From contig CAKQJJ010000105.1 in the NCBI GenBank assembly GCA_934247335.1, positions 1 through 5,755 on the forward strand: 5,755 nucleotides of DNA, in the 5' to 3' direction. The DNA comes from an uncultured Clostridia bacterium. GTDB taxonomy: Bacteria > Bacillota > Clostridia > Christensenellales > Pumilibacteraceae. The position numbers and the translations under genes are program-made. Shown here in pieces: positions 1 to 5,755 of this stretch (its first letter is position 1; every line of letters begins with the position of its first letter). The notes beneath the pieces were generated by a model. The model was given only the letters and a program-made list of their open reading frames with translations, ran no database searches and was not told the DNA's origin.

Positions 1-381
1 GGCTTCCACTATCGGGCTTATAAGCACTTCGATAAAGCCGCCGCCCAAAGCGTAGACGAACACGGAAATAAGTATTCCTACGAACGGATCGGGCGTAAGC
101 TCGGGCAGAAAGGACAAAAGAATCAGTCCGCCGCCTGCGCAGACATGAGCGATTATCGCGTTGGCACGATAGCCTATTTTATCGATAAGCTTGGCGCTGA
201 GCGCGTCGATGCACAGCTGAATTATAAAGTTGAGCGTAATCAGCAGCGTTATTTTTTCCATCGGAACGCCGTATGTCGAATGGAAAGTAACGAACAAAAG
301 CGGGACGAAATTGTTTACGATTGCCTGAGCTATGTATCCAGTGTAGCACGCCCACATTGTGGCTTTGTAGTTTTTTTTCAT
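1..381 (-). CDS. MFS transporter, N-terminal part (cut by window edge)
   Basis: Reading the minus strand from ATG at 381 gives 127 uninterrupted codons to the window edge, starting MKKNYKATMW. A GGGAGG ribosome binding site (390-395) lies 8 nt before the ATG and fixes the start. The protein is an integral membrane protein: hydrophobic segments fall at about residues 10-33, 44-62, 74-92 and 98-122, matching the first four helices of an MFS permease. Between helices 2 and 3, residues 67-72 read DKIGYR, a form of the MFS motif A (D-R/K-x-G-R/K-R) that controls the transport cycle. Acidic D59 near the end of helix 2 and the GGGFIEVLISP stretch (113-123) in helix 4 are seen, but the substrate cannot be read from this fragment. 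It follows the FAD oxidoreductase by 82 bp on the same strand with no terminator between, so it is probably the second gene of that operon. A role in carrying the oxidoreductase's substrate is inference. Confidence 0.85.
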   Translation of the reverse strand, partial: MKKNYKATMWACYTGYIAQAIVNNFVPLLFVTFHSTYGVPMEKITLLITLNFIIQLCIDALSAKLIDKIGYRANAIIAHVCAGGGLILLSFLPELTPDPFVGILISVFVYALGGGFIEVLISPIVEA

Positions 382-463
382 GGTAAATTCCTCCCGCCGG
401 TGCGACCGCGTAAAATTCTTACTGTATTATATCGCGATTGCAGCCGCGCGGGTGACTTTTAGT
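382..463 (-). other. Intra-operon spacer between FAD oxidoreductase and MFS gene
   Basis: This 82-nt gap holds no hairpin followed by a T run, so there is no sign of an intrinsic terminator and co-transcription of the two minus-strand genes is likely. A TATAAT hexamer occurs on the minus strand, near 427-432 and beside the palindrome ATCGCGAT (431-438), but no -35-like box lies at a suitable distance. A weak internal promoter is therefore possible but not supported. A short 4-bp stem (CGGT/ACCG, 398-408) lies just upstream of the MFS ribosome binding site. Confidence 0.5.
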
Positions 464-1774
464 TTATTTATTTTGAGAAAGCACTCCGGGATAGCCTTCC
501 ACGAGGTCGTATTTGTCAATTGCGGCGCGCACTTCGTCCGTCGTTATATTTTCCAGGCTCTTATGCGCTTTTGCCGCGGCAGCTATCACGGCTCCCGCTC
601 CTTCGCCTATGCAAGACACGATGGGCATTATGCGGTACGACGCCTGAGCTTCGTGCGTGGACGAAATACATCTGCCCGCAACCAGCAGATTGCGCATGTT
701 TTCGGGCAGTAGCGCGCGGTACGGAATGGTGTAGTATTCGCCGGCGGGGATCCAGTAGTGCGAAGTTCCGCTTCCGTCGGGCGAATGAATGTCTATATCG
801 TAATTGCCGGCTGCAACCGCGTCGTCGAACTTACGGCACGAAATTATATCGTCTGCGGTAAACTCGTACACGCCCTTTACCATTCTGCTTTCGCGAACGC
901 CGATTTCCACCGACGACGACAAAAGCGTGGCTTTCTGGCAAGAAGGCGCGTTGTCGCGCAAAAAGCGGTACAGTTCGAGCATCTGCTTTCTGCCTTCTTT
1001 TTCGGCTTTGCTCTTTTCAAAAGCGTCCACCGGGCTTTTAAGCACTCGCGTGGAATTGAGATGCAAAACGCTGTCGGTAGTAGTGCGGAAAGCCAGAATA
1101 TCCTCGCGGGGGTTGATAAGTTCGCCGGCGGCGAGTTTTTTCTTCCACAGTTCGTTAACCGCGGCGTGATCCTCGGCAAAAAAGCGCTTTACGTCCACGT
1201 TGCCCATGCGGAAACACAGCGTCATAGGCTGGCACTTGTTGTCGTTTTCGCGACCCACGTGGAATTCGCAGCCCGAAAGCACCGACAAAAGCGCGTCACC
1301 GGTTGCGTCCACGAAATAATCGGCAAATATCGTTTTTTTGCCGAACGGACCGCCCACCGTTACGTTTCTTATTCTACCCTTATCGACGAGCACGTTTTCA
1401 AGCGTGGCGTGGAACAACACGTCTACTCCGTAATAGTCGGTCATGTCGTCGAGCGCGATTTTCAAAAATTCTTCGTTGTAGGTGGAACGGTCGGGGGAAA
1501 GCACTCTGCCGCCCTTTTCTCCGCCGTCGGTAACGTCGTAAATGCTCATTCTTCCCAAAAATTCCTTGAAAAGACCGCGGTTCAGCATTATTTTAACGCC
1601 CTTTTTCTTCATTTCGTAGCCCATGAACGGCAGAACGTAGTTTAAACTTGCCGCTCCGCCCAGCGTTCCGCTCTTTTCTACCAGCAGGACTTTAAGCCCT
1701 TCGCGAGCAGCCGAGCAAGCCGCCATGGTTCCGGAAAAACCTCCGCCCACCACTATCACATTATACTTTTCCAT
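464..1774 (-). CDS. FAD-dependent oxidoreductase (FAD_oxidored-like family)
   Basis: A complete 436-aa cytoplasmic flavoprotein with no signal peptide. The N-terminus is a dinucleotide-binding Rossmann fold: VVGGGFSG (8-15, G10-x-G12-x-x-G15) and, at the end of the second strand, VEK with E33, the residue that normally binds the FAD ribose. Further family landmarks are DATGD (156-160), EIGVRESRMVKGVY (290-303) and the C-terminal FAD-contacting block NLLVAGRCISSTHEAQASYR (362-381). The last two are typical of the FAD_oxidored (PF12831) type related to fumarate reductase/succinate dehydrogenase flavoproteins. Length fits that family. There is no CxxC or iron-sulfur motif. An AAGGAG ribosome binding site (1782-1787) lies 7 nt before the ATG, and the next residues lead straight into the first beta strand, so the start is secure. 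It ends in TAA. It is the first gene of a probable operon with the downstream MFS transporter. The substrate is unknown: relatives of this fold are mostly uncharacterised oxidoreductases, so no specific reaction is assigned. Confidence 0.9.
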   Translation of the reverse strand: MEKYNVIVVGGGFSGTMAACSAAREGLKVLLVEKSGTLGGAASLNYVLPFMGYEMKKKGVKIMLNRGLFKEFLGRMSIYDVTDGGEKGGRVLSPDRSTYNEEFLKIALDDMTDYYGVDVLFHATLENVLVDKGRIRNVTVGGPFGKKTIFADYFVDATGDALLSVLSGCEFHVGRENDNKCQPMTLCFRMGNVDVKRFFAEDHAAVNELWKKKLAAGELINPREDILAFRTTTDSVLHLNSTRVLKSPVDAFEKSKAEKEGRKQMLELYRFLRDNAPSCQKATLLSSSVEIGVRESRMVKGVYEFTADDIISCRKFDDAVAAGNYDIDIHSPDGSGTSHYWIPAGEYYTIPYRALLPENMRNLLVAGRCISSTHEAQASYRIMPIVSCIGEGAGAVIAAAAKAHKSLENITTDEVRAAIDKYDLVEGYPGVLSQNK

Positions 1775-1791
1775 ATCCTTACTCCTTGTGT

Positions 1792-1812
1792 GCCGGCATA
1801 AACGAATGCCGC
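1792..1812 (-). promoter_or_regulatory. Leader hairpin just upstream of the FAD gene ribosome binding site
   Basis: On the minus strand the leader contains GCGGCAT, a 6-nt loop, then ATGCCGGC. This pairs as a 7-bp stem with one bulged G and ends about 4 nt before the AAGGAG ribosome binding site (1782-1787). No T run follows, so it is not a terminator. It could stabilise the mRNA 5' end or affect ribosome access. Function is inferred only from position. Confidence 0.4.
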
Positions 1813-1826
1813 TTTTCTCTTTTTAC

Positions 1827-1854
1827 ATTATAGCAATTTGAAAAGCTTATGCAA
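1827..1854 (-). promoter_or_regulatory. Promoter of the FAD oxidoreductase-MFS operon
   Basis: On the minus strand a perfect TATAAT (-10, 1827-1832) is preceded by TGC, giving an extended -10 (TGnTATAAT). A TTGCAT box (1849-1854) lies 16 nt upstream as a partial -35 (TTG matches). The predicted start point is near 1820, giving a leader of about 45 nt. The extended -10 explains how a weak -35 could suffice. It is the only good SigA-type match between the terminator and the gene. Confidence 0.75.
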
Positions 1855-1889
1855 CAAAAATAAAATTAATTTATAGTTAAATTTACGAT

Positions 1890-1936
1890 AAAAAAACCGC
1901 CGGCACTCCTTTTTCGGGAAATGCCGACGTTTTTTT
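1890..1936 (-). terminator. Intrinsic terminator after the lipoprotein gene
   Basis: On the minus strand the RNA reads CGUCGGCA (1922-1929) and UGCCGGCG (1898-1905), an 8-bp stem with one G-U pair. The stem can extend inward through UUCC/GGAG, and it is followed by a run of seven U (1890-1896). It starts about 33 nt after the lipoprotein stop codon. The other flank has seven T on the plus strand (1930-1936), so the structure is nearly symmetric, but no plus-strand gene needs it. It separates the lipoprotein transcript from the FAD oxidoreductase operon. Confidence 0.9.
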
Positions 1937-1962
1937 GATTTGGCGTGATTATAACGCTTTAA

Positions 1963-4900
1963 TTATCTGTTTTCGGTAAACTCAACGAACTTGTCATAAT
2001 TGGAAACGTTTGCTTCGTCGGTGTAGCCGAGCACGGTTTCGATGAGTTCGATCTTAGCCTGAATCGTTTCCTCGTCGTACTCGCCGCCGATAAGGTCGTC
2101 GATTGCCTTTTCTGCAACCTGAGCGGCTGCGGCAACCATACCTTTACGATTGTATCCGTTGTACAGGGTAACCATGTAGCAAGCGTCTTCGATCTTGGGC
2201 GATTTTGCCGTAATAAGCGCGCCTACGGATTTTTTAAGCACGTTGGTGCAGTACTTGTCTTCAAAAGCGTCGTAAGTTTCGTACTTCTCGATAAGCTGTT
2301 CGGGCGTGAGCGTGCAATTGTAAGCCATATCCTTCATTTCTTCAACGTACGCGTTTGCCGTTTCTTCGAGTTTTGCGGCGTAAGCGGACACTGCGAGGTC
2401 GAGCTGAGCGTTAAACTCGGTGAGATCTACGCCTTCGAGCGTTTCGGGCAGGCATTTAACGATCAAAGCGTATACTTTTTCGAGTTCGAGAACTCTGTCG
2501 TACAGCTGATCGAGCGTTGCGCCTTCGGCGTCGAATTCGGAAATTTCGGCGATTGCGGCGATAATCGAATTTTTGGTGTCGGCTTCGCTCTCTGCTCTCT
2601 TGGCGATATAAGCCGCGAGTTCGGACTTGTGGCTGCTTGCGAGATAGTCGAGCTGAACGGCGGTAAACTTGTTGTACTTATAATTGAGGGTGGTAAGCTT
2701 GCCGCTTTCAACGCTTGCCGCAAAATCGTCCACGCCTTTTTTATCCTTTTCGTAATCGGCTTTGAGCTTTTCGGGCAGGAAAGTTGCGGTAGCTCCGCCG
2801 AACAGCGAACGTTTTACGTAGAACGCGTTGAATACCATTGCTTTTTCGGATTCGGAAAGCGCGTTGTAGGCGTCGGCAGCTTTCTGAACGTCGGTGAGAT
2901 ATTCTGCGGTGAGGGCATAATTTTCGGTGATTGCGGTCATGAGTTCGCGAACCGAAGCGGAATTGTCGTAATCGGTTGCGAGCGTTTTCATATCCCAGCC
3001 GTAAGTATACTCTTCTCCGTCGCAAAGAGAGAGCGCAAGAAGACGAACGACGTCGTATTCTTTGTTTTCGTCATAAACTTCGTTTGCGGCGAGATCGTAC
3101 GTGTAGACAGACAGCGTGGGTTTGATTTCTGCGTATTCGGTAAGCGGAATTTCCACTTCGATTGCTGCAAGCGGATTGTTGATGCCCAGCATCATGGGAA
3201 GCATTACGCCGCCCGTTCTGCCGATAGCGTCGATGAGCGTATCCTGCAAATCGTTCCAGAACAGTTCGTTGAGAAGGTTTACAATAGCGGGGCTTACTCC
3301 GACGGTGAGAGCTCCTTCTTCGTAGTTGCCTGCGATAATCTGAGGCAGAAGCTGCTTGATTATCGGGAGCAGCATTTTAATGGTATCGATATCGATTGCG
3401 GCGCCGTCTTCGTCAAGCGTAGCGGTGGTATCGAGTCCGCCGAGTTTTTGGAAATAAGTGATTTTTTCTTCTTTGGTTATCACGAAATAAACGCATCCGT
3501 CTTCCACAACGATGTTGACGTCGTCGGCTTCGGAGAAGGCACCGAACCATTCGGGAAGGTCGCTGCTGAACGACGAAGCCATACCGAGCAGGCTCTTTAT
3601 GTTGCTTGCGATTTCGACGTTGATTTCGGCTTTTAACGCCTTTACGGGGTTGGGCTGAGTAGTGTCGTAAGACGCTCCGATTTTAACGATTGCGCTCGGA
3701 TCTTCGCTTGCGAACGAGCCGCCGAGGTATACTTCCACATTCTTCGAGAACGAAATTTCGCTTGCGTATTGATCGAGATCTGCGGGCAGATTATACTTTT
3801 TATCGGAAAGCGCAAGATCTGCGTTAAGCGCGATTTCGCCCATGCGGAAATCCGCGCCTACGACGCCTGCTCTTCCGCCGCGGATATAAGCGTTGAGAGA
3901 GAGCGAGAACTCGCCATCGTCTTCTATAAGTCCTGCGGATTTAAGCGCGGTTGCGATTACGTCGTTGTAAACGTCGGCAAGCGTAACCACGTAGGTGTCG
4001 GCATTGTCTTCCGACTTGGTTATTTTGAAGAATTTGGTCGTATCGATATCGGTGATTCCGGTGCGATCCTCTGCGGGAACGTTGGTGGAGAACACGTATT
4101 TGCCGCCCAGCAGGTTGAGATAGAACTTGCCGTCGTAGTAGGTAACTTCCGCGGTGCCCACGGGCGATATTATCGACGCGGTTGCCTGGAATGCGGTGTA
4201 CAAGTCCGCCGTTCCCTGCATAAGACCGTTGATATCCGCTTTACCCTCTACTTTTACGGGCAACGAAAATTCGCCTGCGGAAATGGTTCCGCTGAGCACT
4301 ATTCCGTTTTCGAGATCGGACTGCAAAAGCGCGGAAACTACGGTTTCGAGGTTTTCGTCCTTGGTTTCGGTTTTGCCGGGATCGACTTTGGAGGGCTGTT
4401 CGTTGATGGCACCGTTGAAAGCGGCGGAATCGGGAAGAGTTACTTCCTTGTCGAAGTTTTCAAAATACACGGTATTTTCTTCGGTGCATCCCACTTCGCC
4501 GAGAACTGCGATCGAAATGTTGTAGGCGCTGTGGTACGAATACGATACGGGAGTGAAGTCCTTCTTTATTACGAGAGTGGCTTCGGTATCCTTGGTGAAT
4601 ACGGGGTAGCCGTCCAGACCGCCAACCATTTTCATCTGTTTGACGATGAGCGCGTGAGCCGCGTCCTTGTCGAGGACTATTTTATAGGTATACGTATCGT
4701 TTTCGGTTTTTTCCAGCGTTGCGTAACGGATGGAATCGTGATTGAACACGTGTCCGCTTATGGTTTTATCGGGCGTTACTCCGTAGATTGCCTGGTAATC
4801 GTCGTAAGTGGCGGTGTCGATGGTTCCGGAATTGTTGCGGTAAGCGGCTTTTCCGTTTTTGACCATGACTTCGTGGCGGGTGTTTACCAGGGTGGAATCG

Positions 4901-5229
4901 GAAACCGAGTCGGTGTAGTATTCGTCGCCGTTTTTAACCTTGGTGCATTCGGTATTCTGCGTATAGGTGATGAAACCTTTTTTCGCAACCGAAGTACCGG
5001 TGCTTTTAGTTGTGAACGTGGAATACGACTTGATTTTTCCCACGACGGCGTATATTACCGTTTCGGCGTCGTAACTGTCGGGCGCGTTTTTCAGCGAGGA
5101 AACTTCGGTATCCTTTCCCGCTACGGCTGCCGGCACGGTAACCTTTTCGTCGTTGCACGCGACTGCGGAAAACGCGCAGCACGCAATTGCGAGGACGAGC
5201 AGTAACGCTACGATTTTGTTCTTTTTCAT
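1963..5229 (-). CDS. Giant predicted lipoprotein, beta-rich repeats plus helical C-terminus, function unknown
   Basis: A complete 1088-aa protein, predicted to be exported and lipid-anchored. The N-terminus MKKNKIVALLLVLAIACC is a lipoprotein signal peptide ending in SAVAC, with Cys25 the likely lipidated residue (C17 and C18 fit less well). An AAAGGAG site lies 11 nt before the ATG, slightly long but clear. Residues 40-275 look like a LolA/LppX-type open beta-barrel domain, ending in a typical last strand (YFENFDKEVTLPD, 255-267). Two further beta-rich units follow (about 290-490 and 490-710), each carrying a Y-x-D-G-x-x-Y hairpin like the first (VKNGKAAY 123-130, YYDGKFYL 364-371, VEDGCVYF 575-582). 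From about 755 to the end it is alpha-helical and rich in Ala/Glu/Lys, with VQKAADAYNALSESEKAMV (781-799), resembling helical-bundle repeats of Firmicutes surface proteins. There is no catalytic motif, LPxTG or membrane span. It is transcribed alone, divergent from an XRE regulator. The domain names are inferences from strand patterns; the function is not recognised. Confidence 0.9.
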   Translation of the reverse strand: MKKNKIVALLLVLAIACCAFSAVACNDEKVTVPAAVAGKDTEVSSLKNAPDSYDAETVIYAVVGKIKSYSTFTTKSTGTSVAKKGFITYTQNTECTKVKNGDEYYTDSVSDSTLVNTRHEVMVKNGKAAYRNNSGTIDTATYDDYQAIYGVTPDKTISGHVFNHDSIRYATLEKTENDTYTYKIVLDKDAAHALIVKQMKMVGGLDGYPVFTKDTEATLVIKKDFTPVSYSYHSAYNISIAVLGEVGCTEENTVYFENFDKEVTLPDSAAFNGAINEQPSKVDPGKTETKDENLETVVSALLQSDLENGIVLSGTISAGEFSLPVKVEGKADINGLMQGTADLYTAFQATASIISPVGTAEVTYYDGKFYLNLLGGKYVFSTNVPAEDRTGITDIDTTKFFKITKSEDNADTYVVTLADVYNDVIATALKSAGLIEDDGEFSLSLNAYIRGGRAGVVGADFRMGEIALNADLALSDKKYNLPADLDQYASEISFSKNVEVYLGGSFASEDPSAIVKIGASYDTTQPNPVKALKAEINVEIASNIKSLLGMASSFSSDLPEWFGAFSEADDVNIVVEDGCVYFVITKEEKITYFQKLGGLDTTATLDEDGAAIDIDTIKMLLPIIKQLLPQIIAGNYEEGALTVGVSPAIVNLLNELFWNDLQDTLIDAIGRTGGVMLPMMLGINNPLAAIEVEIPLTEYAEIKPTLSVYTYDLAANEVYDENKEYDVVRLLALSLCDGEEYTYGWDMKTLATDYDNSASVRELMTAITENYALTAEYLTDVQKAADAYNALSESEKAMVFNAFYVKRSLFGGATATFLPEKLKADYEKDKKGVDDFAASVESGKLTTLNYKYNKFTAVQLDYLASSHKSELAAYIAKRAESEADTKNSIIAAIAEISEFDAEGATLDQLYDRVLELEKVYALIVKCLPETLEGVDLTEFNAQLDLAVSAYAAKLEETANAYVEEMKDMAYNCTLTPEQLIEKYETYDAFEDKYCTNVLKKSVGALITAKSPKIEDACYMVTLYNGYNRKGMVAAAAQVAEKAIDDLIGGEYDEETIQAKIELIETVLGYTDEANVSNYDKFVEFTENR

Positions 5230-5285
5230 TAAATAAAAATCTCCTTTGTTTTTACGAGAATAACTCGCTTGATTTGTACCGTTTC

Positions 5286-5314
5286 ATTGTACATTTTTCG
5301 CAAAAGTATATCAA
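5286..5314 (-). promoter_or_regulatory. Promoter of the giant lipoprotein gene
   Basis: On the minus strand TTGATA (-35, 5309-5314) and TACAAT (-10, 5286-5291) are separated by exactly 17 nt, close to the SigA consensus. The predicted start is near 5279, giving a leader of about 50 nt that carries the AAAGGAG ribosome binding site (5241-5247). A direct repeat of GTACAA (5274-5279 and 5287-5292) overlaps the -10 and start region. The -35 lies in an AAAAACGATTGA block similar to that of the divergent regulator promoter. Confidence 0.8.
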
Positions 5315-5366
5315 TCGTTTTTCGCGACTATTTCAAATTATGTCCTCTTGTTTCGGAAGAACACAC

Positions 5367-5381
5367 TCTCACAAAATGAGA
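5367..5381. repeat. Short inverted repeat in the divergent intergenic region
   Basis: TCTCA (5367-5371) and TGAGA (5377-5381) form a perfect 5-bp dyad around a CAAAA spacer, about 16 bp upstream of the regulator -35 box and midway in the divergent region. It has no T run in either direction, so it is not a terminator. It could be a protein-binding dyad, but it is short enough to arise by chance. Confidence 0.3.
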
Positions 5382-5385
5382 ATAT

Positions 5386-5408
5386 GGCAAAAACGTTTGA
5401 CTTTTGCC
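5386..5408. promoter_or_regulatory. Candidate operator dyad over the -35 box of the XRE gene
   Basis: GGCAAAA (5386-5392) and TTTTGCC (5402-5408) are perfect 7-bp inverted arms around a 9-nt centre that contains most of the -35 box. An XRE repressor dimer bound here would block RNA polymerase, so autoregulation is a reasonable inference. Two AAAAACGTT boxes (5389-5397 and 5412-5420), 23 bp apart or about two helical turns, cover the -35 and -10. A related but less symmetric block lies over the lipoprotein promoter. Confidence 0.45.
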
Positions 5409-5425
5409 CGAAAAAACGTTAAAAT
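5397..5425 (+). promoter_or_regulatory. Promoter of the XRE regulator, apparently giving a leaderless mRNA
   Basis: TTGACT (-35, 5397-5402) and TAAAAT (-10, 5420-5425) have the ideal 17-nt spacing. With position 5425 as -7, the expected +1 is 5432, the A of the regulator's ATG. There is no Shine-Dalgarno sequence in the 6 nt between the -10 and the ATG, consistent with a leaderless transcript. Confidence 0.75.
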
Positions 5426-5431
5426 TGAGAT

Positions 5432-5755
5432 ATGGAAGAGTTGAACGAAAAAAACATCGAAGATATAATCGCCGACAATCTGACGGAGCTGAGAAAGAGC
5501 AAAAAGCTTAAACAGTCCGAGCTTGCCGAGCAGATGGGCTATTCGGACAAGACGGTAAGCCGCTGGGAAAACGGGTCTACCGTTCCGGACATTGCCACGC
5601 TTGCCCGCCTTGCGGAGTTTTACTGCATAACGGTTGACGATCTGCTGCACGAGAACGCCGTTGAAGTGGCTTCGGACGAGGCTATTCAGCAAAAGAAAGA
5701 AGACAATCGCGACAAGCTTGCCATTATGCTGCTGGGAATACTGACGGTGTGGCTG
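5432..5755 (+). CDS. XRE-family HTH regulator with C-terminal membrane segment (cut by window end)
   Basis: Reading from ATG at 5432 gives 108 codons running off the right edge. An in-frame TGA at 5426-5428 rules out an earlier start, so this ATG is the first possible one even though no ribosome binding site precedes it. Residues 14-72 form a HTH_3/Cro-CI domain: LRKSKKLKQSELAEQMGYSD, then the recognition-helix region KTVSRWENG (40-48), then the usual VPDIATLARLAEFYCITVDDLL (51-72). After an acidic/polar linker (73-94, EAIQQKKEDNRDK) a hydrophobic stretch, KLAIMLLGILTVWL (95-108), begins and is cut. It looks like the first of one or more transmembrane helices, a layout common in Firmicutes XRE proteins that sit at the membrane. 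It is divergent from the giant lipoprotein, with 202 bp between the start codons. The likely role is local transcription control, with the signal unknown. Confidence 0.88.
   Translation, partial: MEELNEKNIEDIIADNLTELRKSKKLKQSELAEQMGYSDKTVSRWENGSTVPDIATLARLAEFYCITVDDLLHENAVEVASDEAIQQKKEDNRDKLAIMLLGILTVWL

Noticed and set aside
758..1645. Plus-strand open frame of 295 codons opposite the FAD oxidoreductase
   Set aside because: In-register shadow of a gene whose protein has clear FAD-binding motifs. The antisense product resembles nothing and lacks a ribosome binding site.
1943..1958. TATAAT and a 4-bp GCGT/ACGC stem on the minus strand just after the lipoprotein stop codon
   Set aside because: There is no -35-like box at a proper distance, and any transcript would run straight into the strong terminator at 1890-1936.
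2629..3636. Plus-strand open frame of 335 codons opposite the lipoprotein gene
   Set aside because: Same in-register antisense effect. The translation is Phe/Val/Cys-rich with no recognisable domain, and no start signal precedes it.
3769..5205. Plus-strand open frame of 478 codons opposite the lipoprotein gene
   Set aside because: It is in exact codon register with the minus-strand gene, so its stops would need TTA, CTA or TCA codons in the real gene, which that gene avoids here. It has no ribosome binding site, and the minus frame has a signal peptide, promoter, ribosome binding site and terminator.
5255..5267. CGAG/CTCG stem in the lipoprotein leader
   Set aside because: Only 4 bp with a 5-nt loop and no T run or known riboswitch features, so too weak to call a regulatory structure.
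5187..5444. Plus-strand open frame of 85 codons spanning the divergent promoter region
   Set aside because: It runs across both promoters and into the regulator's start in another frame, has no ribosome binding site or domain, and the region is better explained as regulatory.
5369..5692. Minus-strand open frame of 107 codons opposite the XRE regulator
   Set aside because: The plus strand encodes a clear HTH domain here, and the minus frame is a shadow with no supporting signals.

Overview
The window looks like chromosomal DNA from a low- to mid-GC Gram-positive anaerobe, most likely an uncultured gut Clostridia lineage. Three things suggest this. The ribosome binding sites are strong AGGAG types, the promoters are SigA-like (TTGxxx / TATAAT-like boxes), and there is a very long Cys-anchored lipoprotein with a short Lys-rich signal peptide ending in SAVAC, a style common in uncharacterised Clostridia. 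This placement is an inference from style, not from a marker gene.

Layout, left to right. (1) Positions 1-381, minus strand: the first 127 residues of a major facilitator superfamily (MFS) transporter, cut by the window edge. (2) 464-1774, minus: a complete 436-aa FAD-dependent oxidoreductase. It lies upstream of the transporter in the direction of transcription, 82 bp away with no terminator between them, so the two probably form one operon driven by an extended -10 promoter at 1827-1854. (3) 1890-1936: a strong intrinsic terminator for the next gene. (4) 1963-5229, minus: a 1088-aa predicted lipoprotein with a beta-rich N-terminal two thirds and an alpha-helical C-terminal third, of unknown function. 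(5) 5230-5431: a 202-bp divergent intergenic region with two well-formed promoters facing away from each other. (6) 5432 to the right edge, plus: an XRE/Cro-type helix-turn-helix regulator followed by the start of a hydrophobic segment, cut by the window end.

How the genes may work together. The FAD enzyme and transporter look like a small uptake-plus-redox unit of unknown substrate. The XRE regulator and the giant lipoprotein are divergent, and their promoters share similar sequence blocks (AAAAACG-A/T-TTGA at each -35 box, followed by CTTTTGC and a GAAAAA tract). This suggests one regulator may control both itself and the lipoprotein. The regulator promoter is placed so that the predicted +1 falls on the A of its ATG, which, with the lack of a Shine-Dalgarno sequence, suggests a leaderless mRNA. 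No RNA genes, CRISPR arrays, insertion sequences or integration signs were seen. The long plus-strand open frames opposite genes 2 and 4 are antisense shadows.
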